Of a stretch of DNA of 45,333 nucleotides, positions 23,854 through 32,005 are shown in pieces. How positions within the stretch are numbered: the first letter of the stretch is position 1; the number at the start of each line of letters is the position of its first letter. The notes under the pieces were generated by a model. It made no database searches. It had not been told where the DNA came from and saw nothing but the letters and a program-made list of their open reading frames with translations. The position numbers were made by a program, and so were the translations under genes. The DNA is from Deltaproteobacteria bacterium (GTDB lineage Bacteria; Desulfobacterota; Syntrophia; Syntrophales; Smithellaceae): assembly GCA_011046295.1 (NCBI GenBank), contig DSAV01000102.1:1-45333 (forward strand), read 5' to 3'.

Positions 23854-26103
23854 ATGGAAGAAAAAATAAAAACCAAAAAAAGAAATCAGGAAATCAAGGG
23901 GCTGATTTTTCTCGCCCTGGCAATAATTTTTCTGCTTTGCCTGGTTTCCTATCATCCCGAAGACCCATCGTTCACGCGCTTTGTTCCCGAAGATACTCCC
24001 ACTCAAAACTTCATGGGTTATATCGGCTCCTATACCGCCGATTCGTTAATACGCCTTCTGGGCTTCGGCTCGTTTTTGTTGCCGTTGCTTTTTTTGCTGT
24101 TTTCTTTAAAATACTTTTTAAGGCCTGCCTTTATTGTAAAAAAAGGGCGTGTTTTGAGCTTTGTTGTTTTTGTTCTTACGGTCGCCGGTCTCCTTTCGCT
24201 CATTTTCAACAGCGGCGTGACTATCCGCGGCGAACCATTGCAGGCGGGCGGACTTATCGGTTCATCAATTGTAAAAATCCTTCTGTATTTTTTCAACATT
24301 GTCGGCACCTATGTTGTCCTCATTGTTCTTTTCCTGATTACACTAATTTTGCTTGTTGAATTTTCACTTGTCTCCTTAACCGAGCGTTTTTTCCAGTCAT
24401 CGCTTAATATTTTTTCTCTGATTAAGGAACAGATTGCAGCGTTTTTCAGTTTTCTTTTCCGCCACCTGAAGAAAGAAAGAAAGGCGCCGGCGGTCATCGA
24501 AAAACCTGTGATGGCGGGGAAAAAACCCAGGCCGAGAAAAATCGAACAGGCTCATTTTGATTTCACAAGAACTCTGAGCGACAGCAAATATGAACTTCCC
24601 CCCATTACTCTGCTGGAAGAGTCACAGCATAAAGACACACGCGTAAAAAGGGACAACCTGATTACCAATTCGCGTATCCTGGAAAAAAAGCTTGCTGATT
24701 TTGGCGTCATGGCGCGCGTTACGGAAGTTATCCCCGGCCCGGTGATTACCATGTACGAAGTCGAGCCGGCGCCGGGCGTTAAAATAAATCGTATCACCAA
24801 TCTGGCTGATGACCTGGCGCTGGCGCTGATGGCGCCCAGCATCCGCATCATCGCGCCTATTCCGGGAAAATCGGTAATTGGGATTGAAATTCCCAATCTC
24901 AAACGCGAGCATGTTTTTCTCAAAGACGTTTTGGATAACGATGACTTTCAGGAATCACCATCCAAGCTGCCTATCGCTTTGGGCGTAAATTTTGTGGGAG
25001 CGCCGGTTATCGCCGATTTAGCCAGAATGCCGCATCTTTTGATTGCCGGCACCACCGGCTCCGGCAAAAGCGTCGCGCTCAACGCGATGATTTGCAGCAT
25101 TTTATTTAGAGCCCGTCCGGATGACGTCAAATTCCTGATGATTGACCCGAAGAGGCTGGAGCTTTCTTCCTATGGCGGCATTCCTCATCTGATTCATCCT
25201 GTTGTGGTCGATCCTAAAAAGGCATCTCAGGTCTTGCGCTGGACGGTGGAAGAAGTGGAAAGACGCTACAGGGTGATAAGCGACGTGGGCGCGAAAAGCA
25301 TTGATTTTTATAACGCGCTGCTGGCCAAGGGGTCCAAAAGCAAGGCCTTTCAGCAGGCAATGGAACAGCAGCAAGAGGAAGCGTGGCATAATCCTGAATT
25401 GGCAAATCCCGCCACCGGCACTCCTGGCGAAAACAGAAACGAGATAAATCACGCTAAGCTTCCTTATATTGTTGTCATTATTGATGAACTGGCGGATCTG
25501 ATGATGGTGGCCCCGCGTGACGTGGAAGAATCTCTGACCAGGCTGGCGCAGATGGCGCGCGCAGCGGGCATCCACTTGATTATCGCCACGCAGCGGCCTT
25601 CAGTTGATGTCATCACCGGATTGATTAAAGCGAATTTCCCCACGCGCATTTCCTTTCAGGTATCTTCCAAGATAGATTCGCGCACGATTATTGACCAGCA
25701 GGGCGCGGAACAGCTCCTCGGCGCGGGGGATATGTTGTTTATTCCGCCCGGCACATTCAAGCTCTCTCGCATCCACGGCGCCTATGTTTCGGACAAGGAA
25801 ATTTCGCGTATTGTCGATTTCATCAAAATGCAGGCGCAGCCTTCTTACGATTCAACCATTGAAGAGTTTCAGGTCGCCGCTACACAGGCTCAGCATGAGG
25901 ATGACGATGATTCAAAATATGACGAGGCGGTGGCTCTAGTTAGTGAGCTGGGGCAGGCGTCCATTTCCCTGGTTCAGCGCTACATGAAAATCGGTTACAA
26001 TCGCGCGGCGCGCATTATCGAACAGATGGAGCGCGAAGGCATTGTGGGCCCCTCTGACGGCGCCAAACCAAGAAAAGTTCTTGTCCGGAAGCTTCCCCGT
26101 TGA
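23854..26103 (+). CDS. ftsK: DNA translocase FtsK/SpoIIIE
   Basis: A 749-residue septal DNA pump that clears chromosomes from the division plane and activates dimer resolution. Four membrane helices lie in the first 180 residues. A shorter than usual linker (about 200-245) precedes the alpha-beta motor: VITMYEVEPAPGVK, Walker A GTTGSGKS near residue 395, Walker B VVIIDELADLM, and ATQRPSVDVITGLIKANFPTRI. The C-terminal gamma domain (about 690-749) has YNRAARIIEQMEREGIVGP, which reads KOPS sites. Inserted between Walker A and B is QQQEEAWHNPELANPATG, a variable loop. The stop overlaps the rimO start. Confidence 0.96.
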   Translation: MEEKIKTKKRNQEIKGLIFLALAIIFLLCLVSYHPEDPSFTRFVPEDTPTQNFMGYIGSYTADSLIRLLGFGSFLLPLLFLLFSLKYFLRPAFIVKKGRVLSFVVFVLTVAGLLSLIFNSGVTIRGEPLQAGGLIGSSIVKILLYFFNIVGTYVVLIVLFLITLILLVEFSLVSLTERFFQSSLNIFSLIKEQIAAFFSFLFRHLKKERKAPAVIEKPVMAGKKPRPRKIEQAHFDFTRTLSDSKYELPPITLLEESQHKDTRVKRDNLITNSRILEKKLADFGVMARVTEVIPGPVITMYEVEPAPGVKINRITNLADDLALALMAPSIRIIAPIPGKSVIGIEIPNLKREHVFLKDVLDNDDFQESPSKLPIALGVNFVGAPVIADLARMPHLLIAGTTGSGKSVALNAMICSILFRARPDDVKFLMIDPKRLELSSYGGIPHLIHPVVVDPKKASQVLRWTVEEVERRYRVISDVGAKSIDFYNALLAKGSKSKAFQQAMEQQQEEAWHNPELANPATGTPGENRNEINHAKLPYIVVIIDELADLMMVAPRDVEESLTRLAQMARAAGIHLIIATQRPSVDVITGLIKANFPTRISFQVSSKIDSRTIIDQQGAEQLLGAGDMLFIPPGTFKLSRIHGAYVSDKEISRIVDFIKMQAQPSYDSTIEEFQVAATQAQHEDDDDSKYDEAVALVSELGQASISLVQRYMKIGYNRAARIIEQMEREGIVGPSDGAKPRKVLVRKLPR

Positions 26104-27449
26104 AAAAAGAAAAATCACAAAGTGTACATTTTATCAGCCTGGGCTGTCCGAAAAATCTTATCGATTCGGAAGTCATGGCGGGGCTCCTCAATAAATCCGG
26201 CAGGCCCTCAACTCAGACATCTGAGAACGCTGATATCGTCATTGTCAACACCTGCGGCTTTATCGATGCCGCCAAAGAAGAATCATTGCAAGAAATTCTG
26301 ACGCTGGCCGAAGAAAAGAAAAAAGGCGGCCGGCAATTTAAGATCGTTGTCGCCGGATGTTTGGCGCAGCGCTACGGCAGAGAACTTCTTGCCGAAATTC
26401 CTGAAGTCGATTTGTTTATCGGCACGGGAGAAGTCGGCAATATCGCGCGGCATGTTAACACTTTGGAAAAAGCAAGCTTTCGCCGCGCTAGTATCATCAG
26501 CAAACCTCAATTTCTGATGAATTATCAACACCATAGAATAATGCCCGCAAAAACAGCCTTTGCTTATTTAAAAATATCAGATGGTTGCTCCAATTGCTGC
26601 TCCTACTGCGCGATACCGGCAATCCGCGGCAGGGCGCGCAGCCGGATGCCGAAAGATATTCTGCGCGAGGCGGAAAATTTGGCGGCGCAAGGCTTTAAGG
26701 AAATAATTATCACCGGCCAGGATACCACCGCCTACGGAAAAGATTTAAAAAGCCGCCCGCGCTTATCCGGTTTATTGAAAGATATGGCGCAAATTAAGGG
26801 CATCAAGTGGATTCGTTTGCTTTACGCTCATCCGGCGCATGTCACCGAAGAGTTGCTCACAACTATGGCTGATACCAGAAAAATCTGCCCCTACATCGAT
26901 TTGCCGATTCAGCATATCGATGATGATATTTTAAAATCAATGAATCGCAGAGTGACTTCAACAAAAATCAAAACAGTAATTGCTCAGGCCAGGCAGATTA
27001 TTCCTAATCTGGCGTTAAGGACCTCTTTGATTGTCGGCTTTCCCGGTGAAACACAAAAGCGTTTTGAAAGATTATTGGATTTTGTTCACAAAACAAAATT
27101 TGATCATCTGGGTGTTTTTACCTATTCGCGCGAAGAAGGCACAACCGCGGCAAAAATAAAATCACAGATATCCAAAAAAGAAAAAGGGCGCCGGCGCGAT
27201 TTAATCATGAGCGAGCAGGCTGTTATTTCACACTCTATCAATCAAGGCTTTATTGGCTCTGTGCAGGAAGTGCTGATTGAAGAAAAAAGCGATAGGCCTG
27301 ATTTTGATTTTGCAGGCAGATGCCGCCGTCAGGCGCCGGATATTGACGGAATTACTTACCTTAAAGGCGCAAACGCGAAAATCGGTTCTATCGTAAAATG
27401 CAAAGTCATTGCCGCTGATGATTATGATCTTTTTGGCAATATTATATAG
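26100..27449 (+). CDS. rimO: Ribosomal protein S12 methylthiotransferase RimO
   Basis: A 449-residue radical SAM enzyme that adds a methylthio group to the conserved Asp of ribosomal protein S12. The N-terminal UPF0004 domain has three cluster cysteines in SLGCPKN (diagnostic of RimO over MiaB), NTCGFID and VAGCLAQRYG. The radical SAM site is CSNCCSYC (C-x3-C-x2-C) near residue 162. The C-terminal TRAM domain follows residue 380. It starts with TTG 26100 overlapping the ftsK stop, so it is translationally coupled. Confidence 0.95.
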   Translation: MKKEKSQSVHFISLGCPKNLIDSEVMAGLLNKSGRPSTQTSENADIVIVNTCGFIDAAKEESLQEILTLAEEKKKGGRQFKIVVAGCLAQRYGRELLAEIPEVDLFIGTGEVGNIARHVNTLEKASFRRASIISKPQFLMNYQHHRIMPAKTAFAYLKISDGCSNCCSYCAIPAIRGRARSRMPKDILREAENLAAQGFKEIIITGQDTTAYGKDLKSRPRLSGLLKDMAQIKGIKWIRLLYAHPAHVTEELLTTMADTRKICPYIDLPIQHIDDDILKSMNRRVTSTKIKTVIAQARQIIPNLALRTSLIVGFPGETQKRFERLLDFVHKTKFDHLGVFTYSREEGTTAAKIKSQISKKEKGRRRDLIMSEQAVISHSINQGFIGSVQEVLIEEKSDRPDFDFAGRCRRQAPDIDGITYLKGANAKIGSIVKCKVIAADDYDLFGNII

Positions 27450-27461
27450 TCAAAAACAGGT

Positions 27462-27491
27462 TTGACAATTAAGCTATTATTAAAATATAGT
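27462..27491 (+). promoter_or_regulatory. Sigma-70-type promoter for the polyprenyl synthase gene
   Basis: Perfect TTGACA (27462-27467), an 18-base spacer and TATAGT (27486-27491), five of six. Transcription would start near 27498, so the nested palindrome at 27534-27599 would lie wholly in the 5' leader of the mRNA. Confidence 0.6.
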
Positions 27492-27533
27492 TTCAGCATG
27501 ATTATTGACGACCTCGCAACAATACGTCACCTT

Positions 27534-27599
27534 GTCATACCGGCGAAAGCCGGTATCCAGTTCTTATAACTCTGGATTCCGGATCTAGTCCGGAATGAC
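27534..27599. repeat. REP-like nested palindrome in the polyprenyl synthase leader
   Basis: The 66-base element has two arms that are each small palindromes, built on CCGG-N6-CCGG (left) and CCGG-N7-CCGG (right). The arms are inverted copies of one another: GTCATACCGG ... CCGGTATCCAG and CTGGATTCCGG ... CCGGAATGAC. This structure resembles dispersed palindromic repeats found in many bacterial genomes. Its last bases, GGAATGAC, supply an ATG at 27595 in frame with the gene that follows. No second copy was noticed in this window. Confidence 0.75.
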
Positions 27600-27621
27600 A
27601 AAAAAGAAAGTATATTCAAGC

Positions 27622-28596
27622 ATGCAGATTCAGGAAGTTTTTTCGGCATATAAAAAAGACCTGCAAGAGGTGGAAAAATACCTTAGCCGATATATAACTT
27701 CCGATGTTAAACTTATTCCCGAGGTTTCACGCCATCTGATTGGGAGCGGCGGCAAAAGATTCCGTCCGTTACTGTTATTAATCAGCGCGGCGCTTTGCGG
27801 CTACAAAAGGAAAAGCCGCTTCCCCATGGCCGCGGTGATGGAATTTATCCATACCGCCACACTGCTGCACGATGATGTCATTGACCAGGCAATTATGCGT
27901 CGTGGCAAGACTTCCGCCAACAACATCTGGGGCAACGCGGCCAGCGTCCTGGTGGGAGATTTTCTTTATTCCAAGTCATTCACCCTGATGACGGAAATCG
28001 GCAATATGCAGATATTGAAAATGATGTCAGATGTGACCAATGTCATGTCGGAGGGTGAAGTTTTCCAGCTCATGAAATGCGGCGATGTTAATCTTACCGA
28101 AGAAGAATATTTGACAATTATTCATAAAAAAACGGCGGTATTGATTTCCGCCGCCTGTTCATCCGGCGCCATTCTGGCAGGGGCATCTCAGGATAAAGTT
28201 GCCTCGCTGGCGCATTTCGGCCACAATATCGGCATGGCTTTTCAAATAACGGATGACACGCTGGATTACATGGCCAAAGAAAAAGATTTCGGCAAATCCA
28301 TCGGCAAGGATCTGGAAGAAGGCAAAATGACCCTGCCGCTGATTTACGCGTTGAAAAAAGCAAAACCTGCGGAGAGAAAGCTAATTAAAGAAAAAGTATC
28401 GCGCAAGAAACTTTCTCAAAAATGCCTGAAAGAAATTCTGATCTTTATACAAGAACACGGCGGTATCGACTACGCCCTTAAATGCGCCCAAAAATTCATC
28501 ACTGACGCCAAAGCAATGCTGGAAATCTTTCCGGAAAGCACTCAAAAAAAGCAACTCCACGCGGTAGCGGATTATATTCTTTCACGAAAAATATAG
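27622..28596 (+). CDS. ispB: Trans-polyprenyl diphosphate synthase (octaprenyl/IspB-type)
   Basis: A 324-residue prenyl chain elongation enzyme, probably making the side chain of menaquinone or ubiquinone. The first Asp-rich motif LLHDDVID (DDxxD) and second DDTLDY are intact, with GSGGKRFRPLL binding isopentenyl diphosphate and GKSIGKDLEEGKMTLPLI near the end. I take ATG 27622 as the native start because it matches the family; an in-frame ATG at 27595 lies inside the palindromic repeat and would add nine residues. Neither has a strong ribosome site. The last 47 codons (28456-28596) have a diverged twin at 29321-29461, beyond the toxin-antitoxin module. Confidence 0.92.
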   Translation: MQIQEVFSAYKKDLQEVEKYLSRYITSDVKLIPEVSRHLIGSGGKRFRPLLLLISAALCGYKRKSRFPMAAVMEFIHTATLLHDDVIDQAIMRRGKTSANNIWGNAASVLVGDFLYSKSFTLMTEIGNMQILKMMSDVTNVMSEGEVFQLMKCGDVNLTEEEYLTIIHKKTAVLISAACSSGAILAGASQDKVASLAHFGHNIGMAFQITDDTLDYMAKEKDFGKSIGKDLEEGKMTLPLIYALKKAKPAERKLIKEKVSRKKLSQKCLKEILIFIQEHGGIDYALKCAQKFITDAKAMLEIFPESTQKKQLHAVADYILSRKI

Positions 28597-28655
28597 CACC
28601 ATTCCCCTTATAAATTATTACCTTAGAACTAGTAATTTAAGGCAAGATAACGAAA

Positions 28656-28704
28656 GGCATTGAGCCATTATGCCGTTGACAATGTACCCCATATGTGCTA
28701 CAGA
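28656..28704 (+). promoter_or_regulatory. Promoter and possible operator of the toxin-antitoxin module
   Basis: TTGACA (28676-28681), 17 bases, and TACAGA (28699-28704) preceded by TG as in extended -10 promoters. An inverted repeat GGCAT-N9-ATGCC (28656-28674) adjoins the -35 and could be an operator for the RelB-like antitoxin. The sequence shows both elements; the operator role is inferred from how such modules usually work. Confidence 0.5.
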
Positions 28705-28727
28705 ACCAAGAATGGAGGAATAAAAAC

Positions 28728-29003
28728 ATGGCTAAAACAAATACTAAAATAAAAAGCGCTATGGTCCGCGCCCGCATAGAGCCGGCTTTAAAAACAAAAG
28801 CAGAAAAATATTTTGATATGCTGGGGCTATCAACAACTCAGGCAATTACTTTGTTCTTCAAGCAAGTTGAACTTCATCGCGGGTTGCCTTTTGAAGTAAA
28901 TATTCCCAATGCCGAAACTTTAGCGGCCATGAAAGAAATAGAAAACGGAGGCGGCAAGAAATTCAAAAATGCAGATGAGTTATTCGACCACCTGGGCATT
29001 TGA
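28728..29003 (+). CDS. RelB/DinJ-family antitoxin
   Basis: A 91-residue protein with an N-terminal ribbon-helix-helix (residues 8-55: AMVRARIEPALKTKAEKYF then LGLSTTQAITLFFKQV), typical of RelB/DinJ, which bind their own operator. The C-terminal part (NAETLAAMKEIENG) is the toxin-binding tail, as in DinJ. ATG 28728 is chosen for its GGAGGAA ribosome site. The stop TGA overlaps the toxin's ATG (TGATG), the usual coupling. It was probably gained with the toxin as a cassette, given the duplicated gene end that flanks it. Confidence 0.9.
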   Translation: MAKTNTKIKSAMVRARIEPALKTKAEKYFDMLGLSTTQAITLFFKQVELHRGLPFEVNIPNAETLAAMKEIENGGGKKFKNADELFDHLGI

Positions 29004-29278
29004 TGATGAAAAAAATTCATATCAGCACCGCATTTGAAAAAGATGTTGCAAGATTGGTTAAAAGAAACAAGGATATGGAAAAGCTCAAATCCGCAATTCG
29101 TTCTTTAGCGCGGGGAGAAAAGCTTGATCTAATATATCGAGATCATAAATTGACAGGAAACTATTATGGCTGTAGAGATTGTCATATAGAATCAGACTGG
29201 CTGTTGATTTACAAATACAATGAAGACACGTTATTTTTAGTACGAACCGGAACACATTCAGATTTATTTAAAAAGTAA
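29003..29278 (+). CDS. yafQ: YafQ-family mRNA interferase toxin
   Basis: A 91-residue type II toxin of the RelE superfamily that cleaves mRNA on the ribosome. It keeps the residues important in E. coli YafQ: His in RDHKL, His and Asp in CHIESDWLLIY, and His in RTGTHSDLF. The toxin should therefore be active and is held by the antitoxin encoded just before it. ATG 29003 overlaps the antitoxin stop; a second ATG at 29006 is equally usable. After its stop only 42 bases remain before the second copy of the polyprenyl synthase 3' end. Confidence 0.92.
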   Translation: MMKKIHISTAFEKDVARLVKRNKDMEKLKSAIRSLARGEKLDLIYRDHKLTGNYYGCRDCHIESDWLLIYKYNEDTLFLVRTGTHSDLFKK

Positions 29279-29320
29279 CGCGTAAACACTTTCACAAAAA
29301 TAACTAAAAGATATTTTAAA

Positions 29321-29461
29321 CACGGCGGTATTGATTACGTCCTTAAATGCGCGGAAAAATATATCGCTGACTCCAAAGCAATGCTACGCATCTTCCCTGA
29401 AAGCAAAGAAAAGAATCAGCTTTTAGCAATTGCAGATTATATTATTTCAAGAAGCACATAG
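29321..29461 (+). pseudogene. Remnant: second copy of the polyprenyl synthase gene 3' end
   Basis: These 47 codons, from CAC GGC GGT to TAG, align without gaps to the last 47 codons of ispB (28456-28596). By hand count 107 of 141 bases and 32 of 46 residues are identical; shared stretches include HGGIDY, SKAML/AKAML and IFPES. No start codon or upstream body of the gene is present, so it is a non-functional fragment. The two copies flank the RelB/YafQ module. Many differences are at third codon positions, so both copies evolved as real coding sequence before the fragment was cut off. Confidence 0.88.
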
Positions 29462-29619
29462 CATAGGAGAAAGTACGTTACTTTCACCTACTAATAAATG
29501 ACTTAAAAATGTCCTGACATTATTAATTACAACCCAAAAGACTCAACGAAAAAATCAGCCAGAGCAAGGCGCTAGCTTTACTGACGACTGTATTGGTTTT
29601 GCTCGAAGTGTTTTATTCT

Positions 29620-30573
29620 TCAGTATTCAATAAAGTAAATTCTGATATCTTGTTTCGGAACAAAATTAGTTAAGCTTGCTTCAAATCGTGAAGATGTCTT
29701 TTTTGTTAACTTTGGATAGCAGGTGCTAATATGTTTTCCATCATCTTTACTTTCGATAACCAAACGAAATGACCTGATAGGTTTTTTCCAATTATTTGCC
29801 GTAACAAGAATGTAATCCACATAAGTATAGTTACTAATATTAGGTCGTTTTTTTAACCATAGGTCAGCCTTTCCATCAATACAAGCATTTTGGGGAATTT
29901 CATTTTTTGATGAAAATAAAGCATAGCCCATGTAAGGTCTATACGAATGTCGAACTGTAACGGTTCCTTTGGCCGGAAATGTTTGAGTCCAATAATATTT
30001 CCTAGATACTTTCCAGTTTGGCCAGAGAAAATTATTGTCATTTATCACAAGATTGTTTTTGATCAGCAATTGCTGCTGAACTTTACTTAGTTTCTTAAAA
30101 AATAATTCCGGTATTTGCCCTTTATCTCTTTTCGGGTTGTAACGCGTAAATTCAGCAATTTTCCCGAAATCTTTGATTGATATTCCCATGTTTTCAAGCA
30201 ATATTGTGTGATCAATTTTATTAACAAATGCCCTGATCTCTTCTTTATGCTTTATTCTTTTGCCATTTATTTCGACTATAAAATCGTCATACATCGGTTC
30301 CACAGTCATGTCCGATAAATCAAATTTATAATCTGGGATGGGGAACACAATCTCCGTAATTATATCGTTGTTTGAGTGATTCTTGAATATATAGCTGACC
30401 TCAATCTTGTTTTCACTTATGTAAAGGTCTTCTTTCTCAATCGAAATATTTTTTTCCTCTTTCAAATATATACCTGTAGCCGCTATTCCTGCTGCCGAAT
30501 CATTGGCAAAAGAAATAGGGCTAAAGCATAAAATGACGAGGATGGCTATTGCTTGAATTAATATTTTAATCAT
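29620..30573 (-). CDS. Secreted DUF4424 family protein
   Basis: A 317-residue protein with a signal peptide (residues 1-24, ending SFAND) and no further membrane helix, so it is exported. The mature start NDSAAGIAATGIYLKEEKNI and the beta-rich stretch KIEVSYIFKNHS followed by EIVFPIPDY match DUF4424, a family of unknown function found in many Gram-negative bacteria. GGAG precedes the ATG. It stands apart, convergent with the remnant of the polyprenyl synthase gene, in an accessory patch of the window. Confidence 0.78.
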   Translation of the reverse strand: MIKILIQAIAILVILCFSPISFANDSAAGIAATGIYLKEEKNISIEKEDLYISENKIEVSYIFKNHSNNDIITEIVFPIPDYKFDLSDMTVEPMYDDFIVEINGKRIKHKEEIRAFVNKIDHTILLENMGISIKDFGKIAEFTRYNPKRDKGQIPELFFKKLSKVQQQLLIKNNLVINDNNFLWPNWKVSRKYYWTQTFPAKGTVTVRHSYRPYMGYALFSSKNEIPQNACIDGKADLWLKKRPNISNYTYVDYILVTANNWKKPIRSFRLVIESKDDGKHISTCYPKLTKKTSSRFEASLTNFVPKQDIRIYFIEY

Positions 30574-30676
30574 TCTTGTTCTCCACTGAACACCATTATC
30601 TTTTTTTATAAATTTCTAGCCGATCAATTAGTATACCAACTTGGTATTTGCCGAAATTCTGATATTCACTACTTCA

Positions 30677-31135
30677 TTAATCCCAGTAAAAGCGAAGACT
30701 GGTTTGCGTTTGTCCCTTAACAATATTCGCGGTGCTTTGTTTTTCTCTGCCGGATAGAGACGCGCTAACCGTGTATTTTCCCGTTGGCAAATCCGCATAA
30801 AACCAGGGACCTTCCGAAACGGCGTCAAGAACCTTTTTGCCGCTGTTATCATAAATTTTTACACGGACATCGGAAAGATATTCCCTGCTTTTAACCGCGA
30901 AGACAAGTTTCAGGCTATAGTTTTTGCCAATGCCGGTCAGCCTTTCGCGCTCATCCAAACCAATACCGCCGCTTATGTATGAAATGCCCTTGTATTCACC
31001 TTTACCCCCGGACGGGGCGCTGCTATCTTTCGTTGTCTGGTTTGTCGCGCAGCCGGAAACCAAAAGAATGACGCAAAACAATATGTTAATATAATTTCTT
31101 ATTTGCCCCCCTGTGAACACGAAATTATATACCAC
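30677..31135 (-). CDS. Small lipoprotein with a beta-sandwich domain
   Basis: A lipoprotein of up to 152 residues: the hydrophobic stretch INILFCVILLVSGC ends in a clear lipobox (LVSGC), followed by a Ser/Gly-rich linker. The mature part has strands such as VRVKIYDNSGKKVL and WFYADLPTGKYTVSASL that resemble carboxypeptidase-regulatory-like or related Ig-type folds. The start is uncertain: GTG codons at 31135 and 31120 are possible, and a GGGGGG run lies just before the signal segment. The function is unknown; it presumably sits in the inner leaflet of the outer membrane. Confidence 0.65.
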   Translation of the reverse strand: MVYNFVFTGGQIRNYINILFCVILLVSGCATNQTTKDSSAPSGGKGEYKGISYISGGIGLDERERLTGIGKNYSLKLVFAVKSREYLSDVRVKIYDNSGKKVLDAVSEGPWFYADLPTGKYTVSASLSGREKQSTANIVKGQTQTSLRFYWD

Positions 31136-31179
31136 TAAAAAACACCGGCTAAACCATGCGGCAATACATCTTTGCGTCT

Positions 31180-31737
31180 TTATCGCAATTCCTTTAAAAC
31201 ATGCTCCAGCCTGTCTATTATTTCCGGCTCAGCAACGGCAGTGGAAAATTCCTTAAGCCATTTACGGATATAATCTAAATCAACATCGGGTATTTTCAGC
31301 AATACGCCACGAACATCTTCAATGTCACGCGGACGGCCGGCAACGATTTTATGAATAATAAGATCTTCAGGCGCGGCAAAATTCACGTCATAATCAAGTA
31401 TCCGAACTTTTCTGGAGTTTGCTATCGCCTGTCTTTCGTAAGGCGAAAAAGAAAAAATAAAGTCGATTCTTATTCCCGTCTCTTCTTCAAGAACGGGCAA
31501 TACCATCGTTTCTCGCGCGAATTTTTTTGCATCGTCGGGCAATATTTTCAGTTTAAGATCAGCGGCAAGAGCGGTTATTATATCGAGTTTATCGATATCA
31601 ACTCCCAGTGTTATATCAATATCGCGGGTCAGGCGTGGTTCGCCATAGAGCAAAACAGCCTGTCCGCCGATAAGCATGTAAGGAATATCGCGGCGTTCGA
31701 GCTGCGCGCCTATGGATGAGATGATTTTTTCGAACAT
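31180..31737 (-). CDS. Nucleotidyltransferase-fold protein (AbiEii/MNT-like)
   Basis: A 185-residue protein with the minimal nucleotidyltransferase motif: GGQAVLLYGEPRLTRDIDI (GG-x9-R-x-T-x-DID) near residue 22, and a third acidic residue in IRIDFIFSF. The middle has APEDLIIHKIVAGRPRDIEDV, typical of DUF6036/AbiEii-like nucleotidyltransferases, several of which act as toxins of type IV toxin-antitoxin systems. Its start overlaps the 3' end of a small gene (31710-31934) by 28 bases, a layout common in two-gene modules. Function as a toxin is an inference. Confidence 0.8.
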   Translation of the reverse strand: MFEKIISSIGAQLERRDIPYMLIGGQAVLLYGEPRLTRDIDITLGVDIDKLDIITALAADLKLKILPDDAKKFARETMVLPVLEEETGIRIDFIFSFSPYERQAIANSRKVRILDYDVNFAAPEDLIIHKIVAGRPRDIEDVRGVLLKIPDVDLDYIRKWLKEFSTAVAEPEIIDRLEHVLKELR

Positions 31738-31934
31738 GAATTAATCACCCGGGCGATGTTTATATCAACTTCTATCCCCGCCAACGGATCCTGGAAAGGC
31801 ACTACTCCCAACGTAATCGCTTCCTGCCACATTGCGGAAAAAATATTGAACGCTTTTGGCGGCGCAAGCTGCCCTTCCCGGCGGACCAATGAATCCTCAA
31901 AGTCTTTTAGTATACGACTGTTTTTTATCATCAT
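31710..31934 (-). CDS. Small partner protein of the nucleotidyltransferase
   Basis: A 74-residue soluble protein starting at ATG 31934 (or the next codon, ATG 31931) after AGGAAAG. It contains DFEDSLVRREGQLAPPKAFNIFSAM followed by a hydrophobic VVPFQDPLAGIEVDINIARVI. I do not recognise it firmly. Small proteins of this kind directly precede nucleotidyltransferases in many genomes, and the 28-base overlap implies coupled expression. A TATAAT on the minus strand at 31950-31945 would start transcripts only a few bases before the ATG. Confidence 0.6.
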   Translation of the reverse strand: MMIKNSRILKDFEDSLVRREGQLAPPKAFNIFSAMWQEAITLGVVPFQDPLAGIEVDINIARVINSCSKKSSHP

Positions 31935-32005
31935 CTTTCCTGATATTATAAGTTTTATAAAATAATCCGTTGTCAATTACAAGCTGTATGGTTGCGTCAT
32001 CTTGT

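Noticed and set aside
27595..27621. ATG 27595 as the native start of the polyprenyl synthase
   Set aside because: It lies in the palindromic repeat and lacks a ribosome site; the family pattern fits ATG 27622. It may still be used in this strain.
29462..29619. Further gene remnant after the stranded 3' end
   Set aside because: Read in all frames by eye, this stretch shows no match to the neighbouring genes and no plausible coding sequence.
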